DNA from: a virus
IMG/VR virus record: IMGVR_UViG_3300032242_002192
Span: 1 to 39,036 of that record
DNA: 39,036 nucleotides
Direction: 5' to 3' (one strand)
Below the pieces are notes generated by a model. It saw nothing but the letters and a program-made list of their open reading frames with translations, ran no database searches and had not been told where the DNA came from. The translations under genes and the position numbers were made by a program. The number at the start of each line of letters is the position of its first letter. The first letter of the stretch is position 1. Of the stretch, positions 22,465 to 29,905 are shown one piece after another.

Positions 22465-22813
22465 GGTACTTAATTATTAATTCGCCAATTACCTCAATCT
22501 TTCCCATCACCTTTTGAAATGAAATTTGGTCCTTTGCTTTAAATTTATCAAGGATCGAATGTAGTTCATTGTGCAAGCCCTTAAGCTCGACTGCTGATTC
22601 GTCAACTTTGAATTTGCCGGCAGCTGCTTTTTTATAGTAAGGCAATTTAACTTTGTAATGTTGGTACGTAAGTAGAGCATCTCCACCCTTTTTTCTGGAA
22701 TTATCTGTGATCTTGGTCGCGCCCGCTAGTCTATTGGCCGCGAATTCCTCGAATGTCTCAGTTGATCTTGCCTCATTCACCACGTACTGTTTAAAGGAAC
22801 TAATCTTGCTCAT
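22451..22813 (-). CDS. Tagged helical basic protein
   Basis: A 120-residue basic protein starting MSKISSFKQYVVNEARSTE. The tag ends in V-N-E followed by Ala, very close to the T4 internal-protein leader that gp21 cleaves after I-A-E. The mature part is Lys-rich (YKVKLPYYKKAAAGKFKVDE) with a C-terminal helix pair. Basic character fits a DNA-associated internal head protein. Starts and stops overlap the neighbours by 1-14 nt. Confidence 0.65.
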   Translation of the reverse strand: MSKISSFKQYVVNEARSTETFEEFAANRLAGATKITDNSRKKGGDALLTYQHYKVKLPYYKKAAAGKFKVDESAVELKGLHNELHSILDKFKAKDQISFQKVMGKIEVIGELIIKYHETH

Positions 22814-23091
22814 TACGCGTGAGTTGTTGTTGTTGTTGTCGCTCTAGTGGTCGTTGTTGTGGTCGCCGCTCTAGTTGTCGTTGTTGTCGTAGGTGCAGCG
22901 GTTGTCGTGCTAGTCGTTGTGGTCGTAGCACCTCCACCGCCTGATACTGCTGAGCTTGCTGACCTACTTGAGGCCTGTTTAGCCTCCATCATCATTTTAT
23001 TGATTGCGAATTCTCTGCAGTCTTCGTCAAATTTTCGTCTTTGTTCAAGCTGTTCCGGAGTTTCTTCACCCCAGTTAATAAATTGTTCCAT
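22813..23091 (-). CDS. Small protein with Thr-rich low-complexity tail
   Basis: A 92-residue protein. The first ~38 residues are a charged helix (GEETPEQLEQRRKFDEDCRE). After an AS-rich hinge the C-terminal half is almost only Thr and Ala with a few Arg (TTTTTTRAATTTTTTRAT), encoded by imperfect ACN triplet repeats. Such tails can vary in length by slippage. One-base overlaps with both neighbours show tight coupling with the tagged genes. Function unknown. Confidence 0.65.
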   Translation of the reverse strand: MEQFINWGEETPEQLEQRRKFDEDCREFAINKMMMEAKQASSRSASSAVSGGGGATTTTTSTTTAAPTTTTTTRAATTTTTTRATTTTTTHA

Positions 23092-24326
23092 TAGCTGATT
23101 AATTTGTTCTTTTTTGCGATCGTCTTGATCAGGTCAACCGTAAAGTTAGCTCTATCGCCTTTAGGCTTTGCTAAATCTTTTTGGTTTTCTGAGTCCACTA
23201 GTTTCTTTATGGTTTGGTCTAGGTCTAACTTTGAACCTCGAGCAGCATTATTGGCATCCATGAATAGACGTAGTCCACGTGAGGTAATTTCGGCCTGTTT
23301 GGCTTTTGTCGATTCAACAGGTTCCTCTGATTTTGAAATACTTTTTTCAGTATACTGATTACTCTTACTGTACTTAATTAGAGAGTATGTCGAAATGTAT
23401 TTGATATACTCATTTAAGTTTGCGTCATTTAATTTTGAGGTTATGTCATTGACTATTCCCTTTAACGTTGTTCCACCAATTACCATATCATCGACTATCA
23501 TGAAATGCGGTGGTTGTTGTTTAATAAAATTTCCTAGTCGGTTGTATGAGATACTACTGATTAAATCTCGATGGACTTTATCTGCTGATTTGAACGCATC
23601 AATTATATAATCGTCAACATGATGGCCGACGTTCAATAGACGCCTAGATCCTGATCTAAGGCCTGCTGATTTTTTGATGAATCCTGTCCAATCTGTATCT
23701 GGTGAAGTTTTAGCATTTTCTATACCTGGCCAATCTTGAACTGGTTTACCGGTTTGATTTGCCCAATTCATCGCAGCCGGTCCATTCCAGTAACCTACCA
23801 CATGATTTTTTAAATACGAATCTAGCTGCTTTCGTGTAGTCATGTCAGCTTTTGCATAAGCTTCCCAGTTAACTATTGACAGAGGATCAGCATAGAATCG
23901 CTTAACCACGTCTATTACTTTGGCATTTGGGTAGTAAATATTCTTGACCGCTTCTGCAATTCTTAGAGCCAATGGGGAAGACGATCCAGCTGGAATAATT
24001 ACATCGACTCTCTGGCTAATTAACTTATCAGGATAAGTTAATTTAATTAACTTAACTAGTTCGTCATCCGTGATCGTGTCTGGCTTTTTAAGGGCATCCA
24101 TTAACTGAACCTTTTGTGAACCTTCTGCATTCTCCATAGCGTATCCATGGTACATTTTAATAGTTGAACCTTCTACTTTATACGAATTTGAACCGGCAAT
24201 TGGTGCGCTTACTAATCTTATAAGATCGTCAGGCGAGTCCCTATTAAAATCAATTTCAGGTTTTTGATTTATCCCTAATCTTATTCCTTCGTTTACGAAT
24301 TGAGAGAAATCCATTACGTGTTTCAT
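23091..24326 (-). CDS. Tagged phosphoribosyltransferase-like protein
   Basis: A 411-residue protein with the tag MKHVMDFSQFVNEGIRLG (V-N-E followed by Gly). Residues ~106-130 (RVDVIIPAGSSSPLALRIAEAVK) and the PRPP-binding loop at 277-287 (IVDDMVIGGTTL) indicate a type I phosphoribosyltransferase fold. Insertions between them are large, and the C-terminal ~80 residues are Lys-rich. A perfect TATAAATA lies 6 nt before the start, so it is a late gene with a probably leaderless mRNA. A late, tagged PRPP-using enzyme could be carried in the virion. Its acceptor base is unknown. Confidence 0.72.
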   Translation of the reverse strand: MKHVMDFSQFVNEGIRLGINQKPEIDFNRDSPDDLIRLVSAPIAGSNSYKVEGSTIKMYHGYAMENAEGSQKVQLMDALKKPDTITDDELVKLIKLTYPDKLISQRVDVIIPAGSSSPLALRIAEAVKNIYYPNAKVIDVVKRFYADPLSIVNWEAYAKADMTTRKQLDSYLKNHVVGYWNGPAAMNWANQTGKPVQDWPGIENAKTSPDTDWTGFIKKSAGLRSGSRRLLNVGHHVDDYIIDAFKSADKVHRDLISSISYNRLGNFIKQQPPHFMIVDDMVIGGTTLKGIVNDITSKLNDANLNEYIKYISTYSLIKYSKSNQYTEKSISKSEEPVESTKAKQAEITSRGLRLFMDANNAARGSKLDLDQTIKKLVDSENQKDLAKPKGDRANFTVDLIKTIAKKNKLIS

Positions 24327-24331
24327 GAATT

Positions 24332-24339
24332 TATTTATA
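24332..24339 (-). promoter_or_regulatory. T4-type late promoter TATAAATA
   Basis: A perfect octamer ending 6 nt before the start at 24326. It heads the leftward operon PRTase-Thr-rich-tagged-tagged-LRV-LRV-LRV/GNAT. Confidence 0.7.
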
Positions 24340-24354
24340 CAAGTTGTAGTAACT

Positions 24355-26091
24355 CTACTTGTATACTACTCTAAGTCTTTCTCTAAAATTTGATCCGGTT
24401 AGTGTGGTTGGATCCCTTAGCACGTCAGCAAGGCATCCATCTAGAAAATAGGTTATTGCCCAATCGTCCGGCGTTCTAATGGATCGACCAACTCCTTGTT
24501 GTATTAGAATTTCAGTCTTCCAAGTGTACCATCGTTGGCTAAATTCAAGCTTGGCAGCTACGTACTTATCGCCAAGATGAGGATACGGAACCTTTAAAAA
24601 TATTTGAAATCGACTCTGATCGTCAATCATGTTTAAACCTTCTAATATAGATGGTCCCATGAGAACCTGACCCTTCTTTTTGGTCATTTTCTTTAGAGCT
24701 TGGCTCTTTTCTTCAGAACCTTTATACAGCACAATGCGTTTCTTGGCCTCTTTTGGAAGACCGTTAACTATCTTAGTAGTCAATTCATACGACCCTGAGT
24801 GAATGATGCCTGACTCCTCTGAATGATTTTGGAGTATTGTTGCAACTTTATCTATCGCCCATTGTATGTTGTCTGGTAGGAATCTCGCAGACATTTTTTT
24901 ACCGGGATAAAAAATAATCGGAGAACGTTCCCAATTAAATTGTGAGTCCATCTTAAAGTAGTTTGCGGTTTTTATTCCATGATTTTTCATGAAGTCCGAA
25001 ACATTTCCCATAGTAGCGGTCATTAGTAGTTTAAATCCAAACTTGCTGAAGAAGTGCTTTTGTAATAGGTAGTACTCGTCAATGCAGTTAAAAGTGATTG
25101 TGGTCTCTCCTGGATTCTTGATGATCTTTTGGAAGCCGACCTTATCAATGATTTCACAGTAGTCCTGTAACTTACAGTGAACGTCCTTACACCAGTCAGC
25201 CAAGTTAAAGACTGCGACCCATTCTGCTGGTACTGAATCATTCATGAACTCCTCCTGAGCTGATTCTCTGAGCTTTTCGGTAGAACCCACAACCTCACCC
25301 ATGATGCATACCACACCGTTGAGCAGCTTAAGTAGCGTCTCCCTGTCCTCGACCTCATAGATTCGGTTCACCAACTTTTCGAGTCGATTTACGTCAATGA
25401 TCGGCGCCCTTTGGCCGATATCTCCAAGGCTCTCAAGCAACTTCATCACCTTTTTCTCAATTTCATGAGAAACTATCGGGCTAAAGTGACTCTGTACTAT
25501 GTCAAGTAACTTATGAGCTTCATCACACACGACGAAGTCACGTTCCGGAAACGGAGTTCCCTTGCCATTTGACTGCTGTTGCTGTTCGACGTAATTTCTT
25601 TGGATTAGGGCATACGGGTAGGTTAAAAGGGCAACAGATGCCCTAATTGATTTCTTACGTGCAGTTAGGTATCCGCACTGCTTAAAGCACGGTAACGACT
25701 CGGCCGCTTCGTAACTTGTGCCCTTGACCTTACACTCACCTATTGAGAACTTTTCGTGATTGATGACGCACTCGTAATTGTCGACTCCCTTTACGTTGCC
25801 CCAATTCCACAATTGCATCTTACGAAAGTCCTTAACGTACTGTTCGTGTAGTGATAGGTCCGAGGCTAAGATGTAGCCTCGATTGCCCCTAAATGACAAA
25901 AAGTCCGCAAACAGCATCGCGATCATCGACTTCCCTCCACCGGTCGGGCAATCCAATAGGTAAATATCATTTGAATCGTTCTCGTAAGCTTCGATGATGT
26001 CCAGTATGACCTCCTTTTGCTGTGTTCTGAATTTTAATCCCGGATGTTTGTCCTTAACGAACTGTTCAAATTCTTGTTTTATCTTGGTCAT
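24355..26091 (-). CDS. SF2 helicase of the DinG/XPD type
   Basis: A 578-residue DNA helicase. Motif I is CPTGGGKS (residues ~47-54), the DEAH box is VCDEAHKL (~193), and motif VI is QQGVGRSIRTPDDWA. Four cysteines between motifs I and II (CVINHEKF, IGECKVKG, SLPCFKQCGY) are placed like the iron-sulfur cluster ligands of XPD/DinG helicases, which unwind 5'-to-3'. It probably acts on branched or R-loop structures in replication or recombination. Start choice is supported by the 2-nt gap to the methylglyoxal synthase stop. Confidence 0.87.
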   Translation of the reverse strand: MTKIKQEFEQFVKDKHPGLKFRTQQKEVILDIIEAYENDSNDIYLLDCPTGGGKSMIAMLFADFLSFRGNRGYILASDLSLHEQYVKDFRKMQLWNWGNVKGVDNYECVINHEKFSIGECKVKGTSYEAAESLPCFKQCGYLTARKKSIRASVALLTYPYALIQRNYVEQQQQSNGKGTPFPERDFVVCDEAHKLLDIVQSHFSPIVSHEIEKKVMKLLESLGDIGQRAPIIDVNRLEKLVNRIYEVEDRETLLKLLNGVVCIMGEVVGSTEKLRESAQEEFMNDSVPAEWVAVFNLADWCKDVHCKLQDYCEIIDKVGFQKIIKNPGETTITFNCIDEYYLLQKHFFSKFGFKLLMTATMGNVSDFMKNHGIKTANYFKMDSQFNWERSPIIFYPGKKMSARFLPDNIQWAIDKVATILQNHSEESGIIHSGSYELTTKIVNGLPKEAKKRIVLYKGSEEKSQALKKMTKKKGQVLMGPSILEGLNMIDDQSRFQIFLKVPYPHLGDKYVAAKLEFSQRWYTWKTEILIQQGVGRSIRTPDDWAITYFLDGCLADVLRDPTTLTGSNFRERLRVVYK

Positions 26092-26093
26092 TG

Positions 26094-26468
26094 TTATATT
26101 TTAGGGCTTGACTGCACGGCCTTTACCAACAAGCTAGCGGTCGCGTAATTGGTTGCGATCGGTATGTTGTAAACGTTGCATAGCCTTAGTAACATTTGGA
26201 CGTCAACCTCATGAGCATGAGATGTCAACGGATCGATGAAGAATATCACTCCATGTACGTTGCCATTCACTATTTCGGCCGCGATTTGAGCATCTCCGCC
26301 CAACGGGCCTGACTTTTTAAGTTGAACCTTAAGTCCAGCTTGCTCAATGTGGGACCCTGTGGTCCCGGTCGCTACGAGCTCGTGTTTCTTAAAGAATTCT
26401 AATCTCTTCATGATGAAGGCGACCATGTCAGCCTTTTTATTGTCATGCGCAATTACTGCTATTCTCAT
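26094..26468 (-). CDS. mgsA: Methylglyoxal synthase
   Basis: A 124-residue enzyme converting dihydroxyacetone phosphate to methylglyoxal and inorganic phosphate. Conserved features versus E. coli MgsA are the N-terminal AHD (His9), the phosphate loop ATGTTG (34-38), SGPLGGD with the catalytic Asp59, and the HEVD motif with His86 and Asp89. The length is slightly short because the C-terminal tail is trimmed. All key residues are intact, so it should be active. It lies between the helicase and a small unknown gene, with 2-nt spacings. Confidence 0.92.
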   Translation of the reverse strand: MRIAVIAHDNKKADMVAFIMKRLEFFKKHELVATGTTGSHIEQAGLKVQLKKSGPLGGDAQIAAEIVNGNVHGVIFFIDPLTSHAHEVDVQMLLRLCNVYNIPIATNYATASLLVKAVQSSPKI

Positions 26469-26470
26469 GG

Positions 26471-26725
26471 TTAGTTAATGACGTCTATTCCGTCTATTAA
26501 GTAATCGTCCAGGTGAGACCTCTCATTACTTAATCGCTGCCTTAGGATGATTGCTGACCTGATTAATAAGGATGAGGCAAATGCTCTTTCAAATGAAGCC
26601 TTAGCCTCATCTTCGGTTTTTTCGCTAACGAAGATTCTTTGATCTTTGAGAATTAGGCACCAGTTGTGATTTCCGTCCTCCTCATCGACCCATTTCTCAA
26701 TTTCTAAATTTTCGGGTGTTTCCAT
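26471..26725 (-). CDS. Small acidic protein of unknown function
   Basis: An 84-residue protein with a beta-rich N-terminal half (EKWVDEEDGNHNWCLILK, QRIFVSEK), then a helix (EDEAKASFERAFASSLL). It resembles small single-domain phage proteins but I can name no family. First gene after tRNA-Leu, 2 nt upstream of mgsA, so probably co-transcribed with it. Confidence 0.55.
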   Translation of the reverse strand: METPENLEIEKWVDEEDGNHNWCLILKDQRIFVSEKTEDEAKASFERAFASSLLIRSAIILRQRLSNERSHLDDYLIDGIDVIN

Positions 26726-26741
26726 GACTTTAAATTTTTAG

Positions 26742-26822
26742 TACGGATGGAGAGACTCGAACTCTCACATCTTACGATACTAGCTCCTAAGGCTAGCGTG
26801 TCTACCATTTCACCACATCCGC
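26742..26822 (-). tRNA. tRNA-Leu(UAG), copy 2
   Basis: Class II. Acceptor GCGGATG/CATCCGT, anticodon stem CTAGC/GCTAG around CTTAGGA (anticodon TAG), T-loop TTCGAGT. It differs in sequence from the Leu(UAG) at 18732, so it is not a recent duplicate. No encoded CCA. Confidence 0.88.
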
Positions 26823-26826
26823 ATTG

Positions 26827-26949
26827 TACGGCTTCCGTAAGGCTACCCCTCAAATCCACTTACTCTTGGGTAGCGTGACCTAATTGCAATGTGTCGTAGG
26901 ATTATCCACCATTGCTAAGCGCCCGAGCTACCGGCATTTACGGTCGCCG
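26827..26949 (-). ncRNA. Candidate structured RNA beside tRNA-Leu
   Basis: The gene-free stretch between tRNA-Leu and the cREC gene contains four hairpins. TACGG/CCGTA is at 26827-26839. GCTACCC/GGGTAGC is at 26842-26848 and 26868-26874. GCAAT+GTG pairs with CAC+ATTGC at 26886-26893 and 26907-26915, with a one-base bulge. CGGC/GCCG is at 26932-26935 and 26946-26949. No standard cloverleaf can be built. Strand is assumed from the flanking genes. It could be a small RNA, a tRNA-like element or a processing signal. Confidence 0.4.
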
Positions 26950-26974
26950 TTTTTATTATTGATATTGTACCCAA

Positions 26975-27424
26975 TTAAACCGTATGCGGAATCATAACTC
27001 TCACGCAGGTTTGAGGTTTGTTTTCATTCATTAAGAAATTATTGATGTAGCCCATGATGTTTGCCGAACCAATTGGATTGGCTGAATGGGTGTACACCAA
27101 CGGAAATGAAACTTCCGCATTGGACTCCTGAATTTCGTAAAAATGGTTCACCAACCACTTAGCACAGTCCATCCCAGTTCGCTCGGTGATGTTAGAGTAG
27201 TCTAATGCGTAATTTGGGCTCACGTTATTGAAGTACTCGGACATCGCCGAATCACCCAGGTCGTGATCCAATGAGATCATTTGGATATTATTTAGCCCGA
27301 CCTCCATCACCTTGTCGACTAGCTCCTGGTAATCTCTGACGATCACCCAATTGCTTGGCGGCTGTATTGGAGTTCTGACATCGTCCAAGTAGATGCAAAT
27401 AGGTTCCTTACTCTTCATTCTCAA
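26975..27424 (-). CDS. cREC-type (cyclic-phosphate processing receiver-like) protein
   Basis: A 149-residue receiver-like domain. Signatures are the N-terminal CIYLDDVRTP with its acidic pair, then MISLDHDLG, TGMDCAKWLVNHF and the C-terminal VYTHSANPIGSANIMGYI. This matches the family proposed, from comparative genomics, to process cyclic phosphate ends of RNA in repair systems. It overlaps the RNA ligase gene by 17 nt, so the two are coupled. That supports a joint role in sealing cleaved tRNA or other RNA. The enzymatic role is a prediction for the family. Confidence 0.75.
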   Translation of the reverse strand: MRMKSKEPICIYLDDVRTPIQPPSNWVIVRDYQELVDKVMEVGLNNIQMISLDHDLGDSAMSEYFNNVSPNYALDYSNITERTGMDCAKWLVNHFYEIQESNAEVSFPLVYTHSANPIGSANIMGYINNFLMNENKPQTCVRVMIPHTV

Positions 27425-28499
27425 TTAAAAATTTATTCGAGATCACCTTAAACGAAATGCTTGAGTCGTGGCTTCTAATCACCAGACCCTCCCTATTAAC
27501 CGTATTATTTAACTCAGATTTTCCGTCGGCTACTTTCAACAGCTCTTCAATCGTTTCAGGTAGTAAAAATTCAACGTCTATGATCGGTACCGTTTGGATT
27601 TCAAGAACGGAACTAACGAATTCGCACAGTTGAGACGGTCCAGCATAGGACTGATCATCTATCATGAACACGTTAAAAACCCTTAGCTCTTGGCCCGTAA
27701 TTCCGTACCTGTTTTCCCTGATACCCTCGCCTATTAGCTCGCCCTGAACGGCAATGTTAAGACCTGTTGCAATCAATTTTCTCTCCAGGTCAAGTTCATT
27801 AGCGACCTTCCAAAATAGGTTCTGTTTTTTTGGTCTTTTAATTCCATCATCGCACATTTCCATCCCAGGAACGAATTCTCCGGGATCCTCAAGCTCGTAA
27901 TTTCTTTGGCAAACTCCAAACTGACCGTCCCTTACGTAGTATGTAGCGGATGAACCGTCAAGCTTTTCGGTCGCGTAGAACTTGTGCTTAGACTGAAGTC
28001 CCAAACCTGAGTATTTCTTTGCTATGTTTTGAACTCGATCCTCCGATGTTTTTGGAATGAATGACGGAAAGTTACCCTTTGCAACTCCGCCTAGCTCTGC
28101 CGGCAACGGTGGATCGTACTTCACGATGCCTAAAACCTCGGTGACATCAAGATCCTCCTCCAGCTGGCCAATTTCTGCTAAACTGGCGGTCAGCACCGAT
28201 TTCGGTAGGACCAGACCCTGTGAAATTTCACCTTTCAACTTAATGGTCTTAAGCCTAAAACCTTCAGTTCCGCCCTTTAGCTTTTTATACGAACTTTTAC
28301 GTAGGAACTCAAATTCATCTCGGATCGGCAAGAATGAATCGATCTCACAGTACACCACCAGATCTCCGACCTGGTGACCTACGTTCTTTGCGACCACCAC
28401 CTGCCATCCGTTAATTATCGCAAGCTCGATTAGGTCAGCTCCGTTGATCGGCCTAAGTTCATTTACTCTCTGTATTGATGCAAGCTTTCTTTCTGTCAT
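27408..28499 (-). CDS. RNA ligase (DraRnl/DRB0094-type)
   Basis: A 363-residue ATP-dependent RNA ligase. The nucleotidyl-acceptor lysine is K179 in EKLDGSS (motif I). The order is unusual, with an OB-like N-terminal region (residues ~1-130, VVVAKNVGHQVGDLVVYCEID) preceding the transferase domain. This is the arrangement of the Deinococcus RNA ligase family. Later motifs include VQGELIGEGI (motif IIIa-like) and REGLVIRSHD (motif IV). These ligases join 3'-OH and 5'-phosphate RNA ends. Paired with the cREC gene it forms an RNA-repair module. Confidence 0.87.
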   Translation of the reverse strand: MTERKLASIQRVNELRPINGADLIELAIINGWQVVVAKNVGHQVGDLVVYCEIDSFLPIRDEFEFLRKSSYKKLKGGTEGFRLKTIKLKGEISQGLVLPKSVLTASLAEIGQLEEDLDVTEVLGIVKYDPPLPAELGGVAKGNFPSFIPKTSEDRVQNIAKKYSGLGLQSKHKFYATEKLDGSSATYYVRDGQFGVCQRNYELEDPGEFVPGMEMCDDGIKRPKKQNLFWKVANELDLERKLIATGLNIAVQGELIGEGIRENRYGITGQELRVFNVFMIDDQSYAGPSQLCEFVSSVLEIQTVPIIDVEFLLPETIEELLKVADGKSELNNTVNREGLVIRSHDSSISFKVISNKFLIENEE

Positions 28500-28942
28500 A
28501 ATTTTTCAATGTTGTGATTTATTTTAATTCCCTTACGTGGGTCGGGCTCGGTGCTGACCTTGCCCTCGTAGTTCTTACGCTCTTGGCTGTGTTGGGTCGT
28601 TTTTACCGAATCAGCTCTTTTCTTTTCTTGGTGCTGTGAATCACGATCAACCGATCGTTTTCCATCTTGCATGGGTCTTCCCCTTGGCATATCTGTGTAA
28701 ATTTTTTTGCATTGTTCTATCGGGTACCAGGATTCCTGGTCCACGCAATGGGTTCCACCGCTCCAGTCACCACGTAGGTGGAGTTCGGTTCTCTTGATGC
28801 CGGTCACCACGAAAATCTCGTTCTCGTAGTACTCGGTTAAGATTCGATCTCCGATTCTAACGTCGGCCCAGTGAAGCTTGCCGATTAGATGAGGCTCACC
28901 TCCGATGTGCTCAAACTCCCTGATCATTTCATCGGTTCTCAT
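28496..28942 (-). CDS. Unknown protein with SH3-like N-terminus and charged tail
   Basis: A 148-residue protein. Residues ~20-70 look like a small beta barrel (WADVRIGDRILTEYYENEIFVVTGIKR). The C-terminal half is very polar and basic (MQDGKRSVDRDSQHQEKKRAD) and probably disordered. It overlaps the RNA ligase start by 4 nt. A nucleic-acid-binding role would fit the charged tail and the context, but no family is recognised. Confidence 0.6.
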   Translation of the reverse strand: MRTDEMIREFEHIGGEPHLIGKLHWADVRIGDRILTEYYENEIFVVTGIKRTELHLRGDWSGGTHCVDQESWYPIEQCKKIYTDMPRGRPMQDGKRSVDRDSQHQEKKRADSVKTTQHSQERKNYEGKVSTEPDPRKGIKINHNIEKL

Positions 28943-29195
28943 CTTTTTTGTATATTACGTTTAATTTACCCAAGCTCTTGACTCCAGGTAGGTTTCTAAA
29001 TCCATTAGCCGCATGTTCGCGGTAAACATCATCGGTTCTACAGAGGTAGGCTAACGTTCCATCGTAAACCTTTTTCCAATCCCTAATTTGAAACATGTGA
29101 GGCATTCTAGTCCCCAATGGATCCTGAGTGGTCATTTCTGTCGCTAGCTCAATGAGCTTAGCATGCATTTCATCGCTAATTTCTATCGTTTTCAT
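28929..29195 (-). CDS. Small protein of unknown function
   Basis: 88 residues from ATG 29195 (MKTIEISDEMHAKLIELATEM), preferred to the longer frame from 29243, which would overlap the upstream gene by 68 nt. The N-terminal strand-helix pattern resembles small ribbon-helix-helix or phage-regulator-like proteins. The remainder contains RDWKKVYDGTLAYLC. I assign no function. It overlaps neighbours at both ends. Confidence 0.55.
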   Translation of the reverse strand: MKTIEISDEMHAKLIELATEMTTQDPLGTRMPHMFQIRDWKKVYDGTLAYLCRTDDVYREHAANGFRNLPGVKSLGKLNVIYKKDENR

Positions 29196-29598
29196 TTGGT
29201 CTAATTTCGTTCCAGAATTTTTGAGGTAGGTGTACGTTCTCAATCGATTCAGCCTCCTTAAATAGTGGAGCTATTTGTTCAGGTTCGTACCCGGCTAGCC
29301 CACACCCGATTTCGGTGACCAAAAAGGTAAGGTCAGGTCTTGACCTTGCAAATTCGATGAATCTGTCAACGTAATGTTTGATTTCATCGACTGTTAGGAC
29401 TCGCCGGACTGACTCGTCCTTGGTCGGTATTCCGTAAGTTCTACCCTGTAGACCCTCAGCGATACCCCATACCGCTCCCCAGCTTAATGCGTCCCTTGCC
29501 GCTCCAGCTCCATGTCGACCGGCCTCGTTTGAACCGAAGACGAACACTTGATCGTCCGATGGATTGGTGATTTTATCGTTAGTTACTCGGGTTTTCAA
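29176..29598 (-). CDS. Macro-domain-like protein
   Basis: A 140-residue protein of the phage-widespread macro-like type. Diagnostic segments are VFVFGSNEAGRHGAGAARDAL near the N-terminus, then GRTYGIPTKD, a helix ending FIEFARSRPDLTFLVTEIGCGLAGY, and IAPLFKEA. The GxHGxGxA and GCGLAG loops resemble the ADP-ribose-binding loops of macro domains. Binding or removal of ADP-ribose-type groups is possible. No biochemical assignment can be made from sequence alone. Confidence 0.7.
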   Translation of the reverse strand: MKTRVTNDKITNPSDDQVFVFGSNEAGRHGAGAARDALSWGAVWGIAEGLQGRTYGIPTKDESVRRVLTVDEIKHYVDRFIEFARSRPDLTFLVTEIGCGLAGYEPEQIAPLFKEAESIENVHLPQKFWNEIRPNENDRN

Positions 29599-29905
29599 AC
29601 TCTTGCTTTAACTTTAGGTAAGATTTCTCACGAAGTTGTTTGGCCCACTTCTCTTGAATCTCTATTTCCGATTGTCTTTTCTCAAACTGTTCGTCAGTTT
29701 CCTCAACCTTTCTGGTAATTCTAGCGTACCAGTGAGAGTCCATTGAGTTATCCGTGTAGTTAAAGCCCTCGTCCCAACCCATTTGGATCATATCGTCATC
29801 CTGTAGGTCAATGTGCTTGATGCTCTTCCATGTAAACGGTTCGTTCATGGAAATTTCGTTAAATAGGTCAACTTCGACCTTTATCTTATTCGTTGATTTA
29901 TTCAT
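29579..29905 (-). CDS. Small charged protein of unknown function
   Basis: A 108-residue acidic/charged protein. The middle is beta-rich (FNYTDNSMDSHWYARITRK) and the C-terminus a long charged helix (QFEKRQSEIEIQEKWAKQL). It overlaps the macro-like gene by 20 nt and the upstream gene by 8 nt, so it belongs to the same translational chain. Confidence 0.55.
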   Translation of the reverse strand: MNKSTNKIKVEVDLFNEISMNEPFTWKSIKHIDLQDDDMIQMGWDEGFNYTDNSMDSHWYARITRKVEETDEQFEKRQSEIEIQEKWAKQLREKSYLKLKQEFENPSN

